From Pythium myriotylum (Eukaryota > Oomycota > Peronosporomycetes > Pythiales > Pythiaceae), in the NCBI GenBank assembly GCA_023091665.1, contig JALJCQ010000030.1, positions 2,296,501 to 2,360,500 on the forward strand: DNA of 64,000 nucleotides. The letters are read 5' to 3'. Positions 9,371-18,166 of the stretch are shown piece by piece (within the stretch, counting starts at the first letter, position 1; each line of letters opens with the position of its first letter). The position numbers and the translations under genes were made by a program. The notes below the pieces were generated by a model. It saw only the letters and a list, made by a program, of their open reading frames with translations, was not told the DNA's origin and did no database searches.

Positions 9371-10426
9371 TTGCGAGATCTGCGTCAAGGAAAGATCGCG
9401 CAGATCTGTATTCTCGTCGCGGAGGACGGATGTGTGACCGATATCCGGTCGGCAGTGGTGTTTGCTGAGAAGGAACGGCTTCTCAGCAGCTCATCGATGG
9501 ACGAGAGCGTCCTCGATGAGAAGAATCGGATTGAGCGGTACTCGGCTCAATCCTGGGAGTCGCTCAAGGGAAATCCTCTCTACGAGGATTTGGTCGAATT
9601 CGCGGATGTGTTCCCCGAATCCGTGCCGTGCGAATTGCCGAAGGACAAAGGCATTCGGCACGAGATCGACCCGAAGCCAGGTTCGAAGTACTGTGTCATG
9701 AAGCAGTAGCCACTGCCTCGTGAACAGGTCGAAGCGATCGACAAGTTCTTCGCAGAACGTCTCGCTGCTGGCCATGTGAGGGAGTCTACCTCCCCTCACA
9801 GCTCTCCGACCTTCTGTGTGCGCAAGGCAACAGGAGGGTGGCGGATTGTACACGTGTTCAACAAGTTGAACACGGCGACAATACAGGCGCAAACGCCGAT
9901 ACCGAGGAAGGACGTCATCATTGACGGGATGACGAAGGGCACCATCTTCTCGTCGATGGATCTGATGGACGGATTCTATCAGATCTTGATGCGTGAACGG
10001 GATATTCCGTTCACGGCCATCAGCACCCCAAGCGGAATGCTCTGGGAGTGGTTGGTGATGCCTCAGGGCCTCAGCAACGCACCAGCCACATTCAATAGAT
10101 GCGTTTCGCATCTATTGCGCCCAGTGCGAGCCTTCGCACCTAGCTACTTCGACGATGTCTTCGTTCATAGCCGAGCTATGGACGGGAAGACTGATCTGGA
10201 GGTCCACAGACTCCACACCAGAGAGGTTCTCACACTTATGCGAGAGCATAAGCTGTATGCGAACCTGAAGAAGTGTATCTTCGCGGCCAGCGAGATACCC
10301 GTTCTTGGGTGTATAGTCGGCAAGAACGGCGTGCGCCCTGATCCCGAGAAGATCAGAGCGATCAAGGAGTGGCCGACCCCACTCGACGTCAAGGGACTGC
10401 GCAAGTTCCTTGGCCTCGCGGCGTAG
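9371..10426 (+). pseudogene. Element 2 reverse transcriptase with in-frame stops
   Basis: The reverse transcriptase frame is hit by a TAG at 9707-9709, where element 1 has tryptophan (in QW-PLPR), and by another TAG at 10424-10426, in the place of the conserved residue after LGLA. Between the stops the fold is well kept: SPTFCVRKATGGWRIVHVF, SSMDLMDGFYQILMRERDIP, PSGMLWEWLVMPQGLSNAP, catalytic box SYFDDVFVHS and thumb KKCIFAASEIPVLG. Only two nonsense changes and no indel in about 1 kb suggest recent loss. Confidence 0.9.
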
Positions 10427-11417
10427 TTGCGCGAGTACTTGTGCAACTACGCCGAGATGACTGTTCCCTTTTCTCGATTGCTCAAGAAAGACACCAAGTG
10501 GACTTGGAACGCTGAGTCAGCGTTCCTTCGAAGGCATCAAGCAAAGCTTGATTGAATCGCCAGTTCTGGCGATTGCGGACCAGGACAAACCATTCCACGT
10601 GGTTCGTGACGCAAGCGACTTTGCCATCGGCGCTGCGCTGATGCAGTTCGACGACGACGGTGCTGAGCGCGTCGTCTGTTACCAGTCGCGTCAGCTGCAA
10701 CCAGCTGAGCGTAATTATCCAGTGCATGACAAGGAGCTCCTTGCCATGAAGTATGCACTGGCCAAGTTCCGCGTCTATCTGCTTGGAGATAGACCGTTCG
10801 AGGTCTTCACAGACCATGCGTCTTTGCGCACGGCTGTGAACAGCCCACACCTCTCGCAGCGCATGGCGAGGTGGCTGTCTTTCTTCGCGGAGTATAACTT
10901 CTCCGTCGAGTACAAGCCCGGACGACTCAACGTCGTCGCGGATGCTCTGTCCCGTCGGCCCGACTTTGAGCCGACGGTCGTCGCCCAAGATTCTCTGAAC
11001 GCAGCGAGTGCGTTCAGCTCCAGTGTTCCGTCGTCGACCTTGCTCGACGACATTCGTGCTGCGAATGCACACTACCCTGAGGTCGTGCGCTTGATGGCCT
11101 ACCTTGCAGAGCCACAAGCGTTGAAGAGCTTGTCGGCTTCGTATCGATCGAAGGTTCATCGATACACGCAGCGGAACGGCCTGCTGCTCTACAGCGCCGT
11201 TGCCGACGACACTTCGCATGTCGTCGTGCCAGGAGATCATGATCTGCGCCTGCGGATCATGTACGAGTACCACGATGCTCCAGTGAGCGGACATCGTGGA
11301 CGTGAGAAGACATATCTCACGTTGAGTCGCGACTTTTATTGGCCTCGCCAATTCAAGTTCGTGCGCAAGTACGTCCGTGCTTGCGAGGTTTTCCAGCGAG
11401 TGAAGTCGGGACCTTGA
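10427..11417 (+). pseudogene. Element 2 RNase H and integrase zinc finger
   Basis: After a small indel near 10515-10530 the RNase H frame resumes at 10548: PFHVVRDASDFAIGAALMQF, AERNYPVHDKELLAMKYALA, FTDHASLRTAV and the chromovirus signature QRMARWLSFFAEYNFSVEYK. The integrase HHCC finger follows (YEYHDAPVSGHRGREKT), but its second cysteine is Phe (CEVF; CEVC in element 1), which should destroy zinc binding. A TGA at 11415-11417 then stops the frame where serine is expected. Confidence 0.88.
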
Positions 11418-12449
11418 CTTCGCGCGCCGCTACAGTCTCTGCCTGTACCGACAGAGTGCTGGGAGTCCGTCTCCATGGACTTCATCTTCGGGTTTCCCGA
11501 AGATGAACAGAAGAACAACGGGATCCTCGTGTTCGTGGATCGTTTCAGCAAGATGGTGCATCTTGTTGCAGTTCCAGAGACGATCACAGCCGAAGGGTGC
11601 GCTCGGGTCTTCGTCGACACGGTGTTTCGACGCCATGGACTGCCACGAGAGTTCGTGTCAGATCGAGACCCACGGTTCACCGCGGAGTTCTGGCGCGCCG
11701 TGTTCCGTTCCCTCGGAACACGAATCAAGATGTCGACCTCTGACCATCCTGAGACCGATGGTCAGACAGAGCGCGGGAACCGCGTGATTGAAGAGATTCT
11801 TCGAGGCTATGTCCACTCGTTCTCGAGCTGGAGTGAGTTTTTGCCGATGGTCGAATTCGCCATCAACATCTCTGTGTCGACGACGCACACACCGTTCTAC
11901 GTGAATGGTCTCCGCCATCCACGTATTCCAACCCTTTTGGAGAGTGAGTCTCCTTCAGGGGAGGGAGGGACTCGCTCGAGCGAGCTCCCGGACCGCTCTC
12001 GCTCCTCGGAGATCGACGTAATGGTCGGTCGTCCCACCGATGACGCTCCAGTCATCGGTCGTGCTCGTGAGAATAACGACGATGACGACGACGCGCTCGA
12101 AGTCGATGATGACGACTTCGACGGCGACGAGAGCGATGGCGCTCTCGTCGAAGAAGAGATGGACATCTCAGCAGCGCGCGACGTGCGCGCTGATGCCAAG
12201 CAAACGGAGTCAGCAGAGGACTTTTTGCTGAAGCGCCAAGCGATTGTCCGCTTTGTACAGGACTCCATCGCCCATGCGGTCGATCGACAGAAGATGAACG
12301 CAGACAAGAATGGAAGAGGAAACACTCTTTCATTTAATGAAGGTGACTTAGTGTTGTTATCAACGACTACACTACCTACACATGCAGTTACCGAAGTTCA
12401 TCGGTCCGTTCCGCGTGCTCCGCCGCATGGGGCACGCGTATACGCTTGA
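11418..12449 (+). pseudogene. Element 2 integrase catalytic core
   Basis: Open from 11475 to 12449. The DDE residues are visible in SMDFIFGFPED, VSDRDPRFTAEFW and DGQTERGNRVIEEI. After YVNGLRHPRIPTLLES comes a long acidic linker (DDDDALEVDDDDFDGDESD) and then KRQAIVRFVQDSIAHAVDRQ, the helix before the integrase tail. The frame changes near 12370 before the GPF motif. Integrase joins element cDNA to host DNA. Confidence 0.88.
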
Positions 12450-13061
12450 GCTTCCTCGTAGGATGCGGACGCATCCTACGTTCTACGTTGGTCGCCTTCG
12501 TCAGTACGACGGCGCTTCCGAGCAATCGGAATCCCCGAGCGCTCGAGCGTCCCGAGGAGAAGCTTGTACTCCCGGACAAGCGTGTTCAACTCCGCTTGAA
12601 CACGGTCGTGTGAGCCCCGCAGCGTCGCCAGCTGCGCCTCCAGCCGCACTCGCTGCGACCGCTCCTCCGCAAGGTCTGCGCGGAGACGCTCCTGCGCAAG
12701 CTGGAACCGAAGATCATCCGAGTCGTCGCGACGAGCCGAGTACGACTCGTCGCGTTGAAGATACGTTGGCGGGGCCGGTGGGCCGCCCCCACTGGTTGAC
12801 TCCAGTGGTGCTGAGCGCTGGATCGTTGAGCGCCTGCTGAATCATAGGGATCAGCAGGGCGGTGGTCGAACGAAGTATCTCGTTCGATGGCGCGGCTATC
12901 CGCCATCTGCAGATAGCTGGGAGCCGCGCGAGGCTCTCCTCGAAGATGTTCCGGACCTCGTTGCTCAGTACGACGAGATCCACCCGCTGCGTAAGGCAGC
13001 GAGGAAGCAGCACGCTCCTCGCTCGCGCGGCGGCGCTCGTAGATTCGCTCGAGGCCTGTAA
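12382..13061 (+). pseudogene. Element 2 integrase tail and chromodomain, split over two frames
   Basis: The first frame (12382 onward) has KFIGPFRVLRRMGHAYTLEL and HPTFYVGRLRQYDG, the GPF motif and gypsy integrase tail. After an indel in the low-complexity linker, a second frame (about 12760-13061) has GPPPLVDSSGAERWIVERLL, then TKYLVRWRGYPPSADSWEPR and EDVPDLVAQYDEIHPL. The latter is a chromodomain with its aromatic cage residues (Y..W..W). Chromodomains of such integrases steer integration toward marked chromatin. It ends with TAA at 13059-13061. Confidence 0.85.
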
Positions 13062-13232
13062 TGGCCTCGAGGAGGTCGGCAGGGATCCGACCCTCTCCAC
13101 CCTTCGCTGAGGTATTTCTCGCGAGTGACGCGGTCAGCGTCGGGTGGACAGTGTGGGCAGGCTCCTCCCCACACGAAACAAGGCAAGCCATTACGGTGCG
13201 AGCGCCGGTGGACGCGCATTCGTCCACCAGTT

Positions 13233-14048
13233 TCAGAAACGCCGTTCGAAAAAGCATTCGATTAAAAATCGACGGCGCAAATCGCGGTCGCGATATTGGC
13301 GCGCGACGTACGGATCGTCTTCGAGCCAACCGCAGTCGAAGAGATCGTACGTCCGCAAGGGATCGTGTGCACCACTCCATCGGCTGATGTCATAAGCCGA
13401 TGGAAGCCAGGGTGTGACTTCTGGCACCGAGGATCTCAAGGCTCGATCCTCGGACTCTTGAGTCGCGTTGGTGATGATCACCTCACGATCACGTCGATCG
13501 TGAGGACTGGGATCTTCCGCAACCTCTCCTTCCTCCTTCATCTGCTCGCTGTACGGCGCCGAGTAGCTATTCGCCGACCGCTCGAATGACGAGCAGTCGA
13601 ACGACGGCGATCGTTCGAAAGGACCGCGCACGTCACGGTCCTCCGACTTGGTCTCTTCTTCGCCGTCGCTCTCGTCGTAGTCGACGAGCTCCGACAGCGT
13701 CGGCGATCGCTCTGCAGGCACGGCTTTGCGCGCTGCGACGACCAACGTCGCAGCGCTCGCCGGCGCCTTCATCTCTTCGTCACCGTCGGCCTCGACGTCG
13801 CAGCACATCTCGGCGTCGGCCGACGGGTCTTCGGTCGTCTTGGACGACGGTGGATGACCACCGTCGTTATTCGCGGTGTCTTTAAGTGGCTCGGTCGAGG
13901 TAGCGCCCTCGCCGGCCGTCAAGTTGTCTTCGACCGCTGCGCTGGTGCGCGCAGCGGCATCCTCGCTCGCCTGAGCCGCGGTCATGGCGCGCACTGCCAT
14001 TGCAGCGCGGTAGTCGGCGGCGCTGATGGTCTTCTTGCTCGGGTCCAT
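13233..14048 (-). CDS. Antisense ORF between pol and 3' LTR of element 2 (271 aa)
   Basis: A long open frame on the strand opposite gag-pol. The ATG at 14048 gives MDPSKKTISAADYRAAMAVR; the frame is also open upstream into the LTR to 14252. The middle is acidic and Ser/Pro-rich, and the last ~70 residues are richer in aromatic and basic residues (WLPSAYDISRWSGAHDPLRT, LRRRFLIECFFERRF). No family is recognised. It fills the 1.1 kb between the chromodomain stop (13061) and the 3' LTR, which has no sense-strand protein. Antisense ORFs at this site are known in some plant gypsy elements. It is uninterrupted although pol is broken. Chance openness is possible because the region is GC-rich and full of inverted repeats. 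Confidence 0.5.
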   Translation of the reverse strand: MDPSKKTISAADYRAAMAVRAMTAAQASEDAAARTSAAVEDNLTAGEGATSTEPLKDTANNDGGHPPSSKTTEDPSADAEMCCDVEADGDEEMKAPASAATLVVAARKAVPAERSPTLSELVDYDESDGEEETKSEDRDVRGPFERSPSFDCSSFERSANSYSAPYSEQMKEEGEVAEDPSPHDRRDREVIITNATQESEDRALRSSVPEVTPWLPSAYDISRWSGAHDPLRTYDLFDCGWLEDDPYVARQYRDRDLRRRFLIECFFERRF

Positions 14049-14177
14049 TCTCTGAATGGACCACGACATTGAAGGCGTTGATCGGTGACGATCAACGCCG
14101 CGGCTCGCGACTTGCCGTTGGACCAACTGACCAACAAGTGCTCCCTGTCGCAAGTCGTTCAATGCGACTTTCGTCTT

Positions 14178-14191
14178 GAGGGGGAGGGTGA
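14178..14191 (+). other. Polypurine tract of element 2
   Basis: GAGGGGGAGGGTGA lies directly before the 3' LTR and is purine apart from one T. This is the primer position for plus-strand DNA synthesis in LTR retrotransposons. Confidence 0.8.
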
Positions 14192-14527
14192 TGTAACGGG
14201 GTGTGCCCGTTACATGGTACGGACCCATGTCAATGGTGTCCGATAGGAACATCGTGAACCCATCTGGTTGCGATGCCTCCTGATTGGATAATATCCTACG
14301 ATATTATACCGATTTCCCACCAATCACGCTAGGGTCTTGTGATTGAGTGGATGGCAGAAATCCGAGGGCGGATCTGCGAGGTTTTATATACAAAGAGTAG
14401 GTTTTCCTAGGTTTCCTAATCCATAAATTCAGTTTCCCATTTGCCTGATTCAACACAAGTCTCTGTGTTGCGCGCTTCCTACACTGCTCCACAGTGTACG
14501 TGACATAACGAGGTCAGCCTCGTTACA
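14192..14527 (+). repeat. 3' LTR of element 2 (336 bp)
   Basis: The same length as the 5' LTR, with two visible base differences. It starts TGTAACGGGG and ends CCTCGTTACA, followed by GTCAG. Confidence 0.95.
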
Positions 14528-14532
14528 GTCAG
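14528..14532. repeat. Target-site duplication GTCAG, right copy
   Basis: Matches GTCAG at 6858-6862 on the other side of element 2. Confidence 0.9.
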
Positions 14533-14760
14533 CTTTGCATGTCTCGCAAACTCAGGGGTAGATTCGATAGCGCATCATGTGAGTCTTGATAAAGCAGTAT
14601 TGGACTGCGCCATCCCGAAGTCCAGGAGGGCAGATTCGACAAGGTTCCACCTGGCTGTACTTTGTATTGTAAGACTTCTGATGGTCAAGAAAGTCTTCGA
14701 CCTCTGTTTTGGAAGAGTCGAGCAACACTTGGCTCCAGATGTATTCGAATGGCATGTGTG
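14528..14760 (-). pseudogene. MULE-like transposase fragment, upstream half
   Basis: On the minus strand an ATG at 14755 opens MPFEYIWSQVLLDSSKTEVE, continues with Cys-containing text (CRICPPGLRDGAVQYCF, MMRYRIYP), passes an in-frame TGA and reaches VCETCKAD at the GTCAG site. The frame then continues on the other side of element 2 as GGVACEWQ. The Cys spacing (C-x2-C...C...C-x2-C...C...C...H) resembles a FLYWCH/MULE-type zinc-binding domain. The stop and the later frame change show that it was already decayed or has decayed since the insertion. Confidence 0.5.
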
Positions 14761-14985
14761 ACTTGCACTGTCATTCTGTGCCAGTTGGCATGTTTGGTAT
14801 TTTTCCTGTGTTTTTGGTTATTTTCGCTGTATTTTTGGTGGGGACTCGGTAAGTCAGCTCTCGGTCCCAAACACGCCAACCAAAATGAAAGAAGCCCTGA
14901 GACGGTTTTTGCCTTCTTGGGGCTTCTTTTATTTTGGTGAGAAAATAGTGGGTTCATCGTCGTCAAACTCCGCTCGAAAGCATCA
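14761..14985. other. Intergenic spacer with hairpin before ANK-C2 gene
   Basis: No gene is seen. It has a T-rich stretch (14790-14850) and an inverted repeat at 14880-14937. It probably contains the promoter and 5' leader of the gene that starts at 14986. Confidence 0.6.
14880..14937. repeat. 18-bp inverted repeat, 22-base loop
   Basis: Arms CCAAAATGAAAGAAGCCC (14880-14897) and GGGCTTCTTTTATTTTGG (14920-14937) pair at 17 of 18 positions. It ends 48 bp before the ATG of the next gene, so it could be a leader hairpin or a small foldback-element remnant. Confidence 0.85.
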
Positions 14986-17086
14986 ATGGAGCGTCTCAGC
15001 CGAGACAGGAGGCTCTCTGTCGATGAAGTCGACTTTTTTGTCCGATTAAAAGAAGACAGGCGGCTTCTGTTCGAATCCCATCGACGAGAGGTGATGCTCT
15101 CCGTGCGCCACTGGGAACGATATCAAATGCGAGACTTGGCCAAAAATCGTGCTAGCCGGTTGGCGAGATTCTTAGCTGACAACGAGCAGCGAATTCAAGA
15201 ATTAGGACAAGGAGTCAAGGTGCGTATTGTTGTTGAGGTATCTCCTGAACTTGGAGTTTCTAATCGCTTCATAGACATACAATTTCAAGTCCATTCGCGA
15301 CGCGGCAGTTCAAGGAGACGTCGTTCGGCTGACGGAGCTACTGAAGCAGGGCTTTAGCCCAGATGCACCAAGTGTGAGTGAGTACTTCGACTACAACGAT
15401 TGCCAGCAAGGTTGATTTTCTTTCACCTAGGCCATGGGGCTGACACCGCTTATGGGTGCATGTCAAAGCGGAGCTCTTGGTGCAGTTCGTGTAGTCCTCC
15501 AATCCGGAGCCGACGTCAATCACCAGCACATCAAGACAAAGCGAACTGCTTTGATGGAGGCTTGTGCCAGGGGTTATCCAGACATTGTGCGCGAGTTACT
15601 TCGATATGGTTTGTAAATTGGGTTCCAACTCGTAACATCCATCTCTCACCTTCTTGTAGGCGCAAGAATCAACCTATGTGATGCACACGGAGAGACAGCG
15701 CTCGACTGTGCTATCAACTCGCACGTGAGAGATCTTCTGGAACTTGCAAACTCGACTTGGTCCATCCATAGTGCTGGTGTCTTCCCCGTATCATTCCGTG
15801 AAGTAACCAAAGCTCTCTTGCTCGTTCAGAAACGACAGCACGCTCTGCACAGGGATACACTTCTTGCCGCACGACGAGAACTTTCCTTGCTCCGGCAAGT
15901 GTTTGTTCGATCTGCAGCTGAGGCAAAAGTAGAGTATGACCGACAAGTCCGCGCTAGTCGTGAGCAGATCACGTTGCTACGAATGGTCGAGTCGTTGGTC
16001 AGAGCGGAGACTCAGTTCGAGCAATCACGGATAGAGTTGTACAAGTCGATTGAACAAGCTCTTTTATCGATTGCCTCACTCGGTTTACAGCGAGTCCTGC
16101 CCAGCTCTGCAATATCTACGATATTAGGTTATTGTGACAGACATTGGTTTGATCATAACCCAACTCACCAAATTTCGTTGAAAGCACGTCACGAGTACAT
16201 CGTAACTCCCACCGCGAAAGCTCGACGACTGCACACGATTCCTCAATCTCTACAAGCTGAGTGGGAAAATGTCGAAAAGGGATTGCAAGTAAGAGCTAAA
16301 CTCGATGCACATCACATTTGCTCGTGAGACTAACTGGTCTCAAATTACAGGAGGCGTGCGAACAGCTACGTCAAGCGCAAGAGGTCGAGAGACCGGACGT
16401 TAAAAACGGCGTGACGAGGAACAGCCGTGGCGACTCACTTTCTAGACTACAAATCAAAGTTTTGGAGGCCCAGAATTTGCCTTATCGCGATCCACGAGTA
16501 CTTGTGCCGGTGAGGTAACCACATCCTGACCAAAAACAACAAGAACAATAATTTATATTGGATCATGGCACAGATCGACCCGCTCGTGCGAATAAAACTT
16601 CAAAACCAGGTGACGTCGGCACGGTGGGAAACTGAGACAAGAGTGGGAGAACGTCATCCCGTATGGGAAGCAGAGTTTGAGCTCAACGTTGAAAGCTCGA
16701 AATATGACCTTGTTGTTGAAGTCGTTGATGCAACACAAGAGCAACTATCCGGAGAGGTCAAAGTGCCACTGCGTTCACTGCTCGATCAAAAAGTACGCGA
16801 TGAGTGGTTTGTGTTGGCACCAACACTCAGACAGCAAGTGCTTGAGAAACACCCCCGAGAGCAAGCCGCACGGATACACCTAACGTTAAGACTAGTTCAT
16901 ACACCGGTAAGACACTGGGGATGCTTACTCGGTGACTGTCTGACGCAAGCCTTACAGACGATTGTTCTTGCGCGGGATATCCACCTACTTCTTTTGAAGC
17001 GCGATGATGTGCTGGGGCGGAAGCGAGATCAAAACCAGCGAGTGTTCGAGGACTGCATTCAGAAACTCGCCAAATTCCAGCTGTAG
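14986..17086 (+). CDS. Ankyrin-repeat and C2-domain protein (7 exons, about 586 aa)
   Basis: Exons by frame and GT-AG sites: 14986-15219, 15275-15373, 15431-15608, 15660-16288, 16351-16509, 16574-16906, 16958-17086; all phases agree. The last intron (51 nt) is a multiple of three and may be retained. Order: basic coiled N-terminus, about three ankyrin repeats (DAAVQGDVVRLTELLKQGF, GLTPLMGACQSGALGAVRVV, TALMEACARGYPDIVRELL, then GETALDCAINSHVRDLLEL), a helical middle, and a C2 domain (SRLQIKVLEAQNLPYRDPRV, then IDPLVRIKLQNQVTSARWET and HPVWEAEFEL). Ankyrin repeats bind proteins; C2 domains often bind membranes. Likely a cytosolic, membrane-recruited scaffold. Its stop is 23 bp from the facing phosphatase gene. 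Confidence 0.85.
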
Positions 17087-17109
17087 CAAAATGATGTCCT
17101 CATTTCTCT

Positions 17110-18066
17110 TTATCTCCTACGACTGCCATACTTGATAGTAGCCCACGAAGGCAACTCGGGCAGTTCAACGTCGACATGCGGAGCGAATTTCTTGAAGAGC
17201 TCCTGTACATACATATGCTTGATTAAACCAGGTGGACGAGCGTCAGAAAATGCCTTTAGCGCTTCTTGAACACTCATTCCATTTCGCTGTACAAGGTAAG
17301 ACACAACCAAGTAACCGGTGCGATTGAGGCCGTGCGTACAATGTACCGCGATACTCCCTTCATCGTTGGACGCGATAAACTCGTCGACAATGCGCGAAAA
17401 TGCTTCTACCTCCGACTCACGTGGTGGAGCCTTGAAACCCTCGATAGACAGTTTAACGTACTTCACTCCTGTATGTCGGAAAACTTCCTCCCCACTGTAG
17501 TACTTCGTGGTGTTGGTCAGATCGATCACAAGTCGTACATTATAGCCCTCGCTCGCTTGGTCCTGCAAGAAGTTTCCAGGAGTCCAAAGATCATCTTGCG
17601 ATTTAATCAATCGAGAGAACTTCTCGTCGAGAGGAACTCGGATAGCAACAAAGCGAGAAGAAGCGATCCGAGATCCCATCTTGGGTACGTCCGCCCAGTT
17701 TTCTGGTACTGAGAGCTTGGATCGACGGGATCCCTTGCGTCCTTGGTGGCCACGTGACCAGACTTTCTCTCGACGCGTCTGACTAGCTCCAACTCGGTGA
17801 TCTTTAGCATTGCCATGGTTCGCATCAGCTCTGTCATGACCAGCTGCGCCACACAGTTCGTCCGGAACGCTGGCGCAGTCGACGGTATTCGCCGCTTCAG
17901 CCATTTGGTCGCAGCGCTCGGCCAGAATTTGCCCCTGGTAACGCTCACTAGAGTGGCCTCCGGTATTACGCGAACCTGTTTTGTGTTTTCGATCGTCGAA
18001 GCGCCTGTCTCGGCGTCGGCGGCGACGGCGTTCTTGGCGCGAGATCAGCGAGCTCTCCGTATCCAT
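17110..18066 (-). CDS. DUSP11: DUSP11/PIR1-like RNA 5'-triphosphatase
   Basis: A 318-residue single-exon gene. The C-terminal half is a cysteine phosphatase with signature HCTHGLNRTGYLVVSYLVQR, the HCTHGxNRTG form typical of metazoan-type RNA triphosphatases and PIR1, and not of ordinary dual-specificity phosphatases. Upstream, GSRIASSRFVAIRVPLDEKF and LVIDLTNTTKYYSGEEVF also match this family, which removes phosphates from RNA 5' ends. The N-terminal ~110 residues are basic and low-complexity (RRRRRRRDRRFDD), suiting RNA binding or nuclear location. No guanylyltransferase domain is attached. The ATG at 18066 was chosen over an upstream TTG. It shares a 100-bp head-to-head spacer with the FSH hydrolase gene. 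Confidence 0.85.
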   Translation of the reverse strand: MDTESSLISRQERRRRRRRDRRFDDRKHKTGSRNTGGHSSERYQGQILAERCDQMAEAANTVDCASVPDELCGAAGHDRADANHGNAKDHRVGASQTRREKVWSRGHQGRKGSRRSKLSVPENWADVPKMGSRIASSRFVAIRVPLDEKFSRLIKSQDDLWTPGNFLQDQASEGYNVRLVIDLTNTTKYYSGEEVFRHTGVKYVKLSIEGFKAPPRESEVEAFSRIVDEFIASNDEGSIAVHCTHGLNRTGYLVVSYLVQRNGMSVQEALKAFSDARPPGLIKHMYVQELFKKFAPHVDVELPELPSWATIKYGSRRR

Positions 18067-18166
18067 GGGTTCGTCCAACGAGTTGAGGGTCCTACAGTAA
18101 GCAGCTCAACCGGTAGTTTACCGGTTACAGTGATCGGTGTGGGGTGGAGTGTTGACAAGTCTGAAA

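Larger units (their letters stand above)
6863..14527 (+). mobile_element. Ty3/gypsy chromodomain LTR retrotransposon (element 2), full length
   Basis: A 7.67-kb element bounded by two 336-bp LTRs and a 5-bp GTCAG target-site duplication (6858-6862 and 14528-14532). Internal order: primer-binding site, gag (7231-8346), protease, reverse transcriptase, RNase H, integrase, chromodomain (ending 13061), about 1.1 kb holding an antisense ORF, polypurine tract, 3' LTR. Integrase after RNase H and the C-terminal chromodomain mark it as a Ty3/gypsy chromovirus. Pol is interrupted by stops and frameshifts, so the copy is probably defective although its LTRs are almost identical. The entire internal region is strewn with short perfect inverted repeats. 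Confidence 0.95.

Noticed and set aside
12586..13380. 264-codon minus ORF over the element 2 chromodomain
   Set aside because: It is antisense to recognisable chromodomain and integrase-tail coding and contains no motif of its own.
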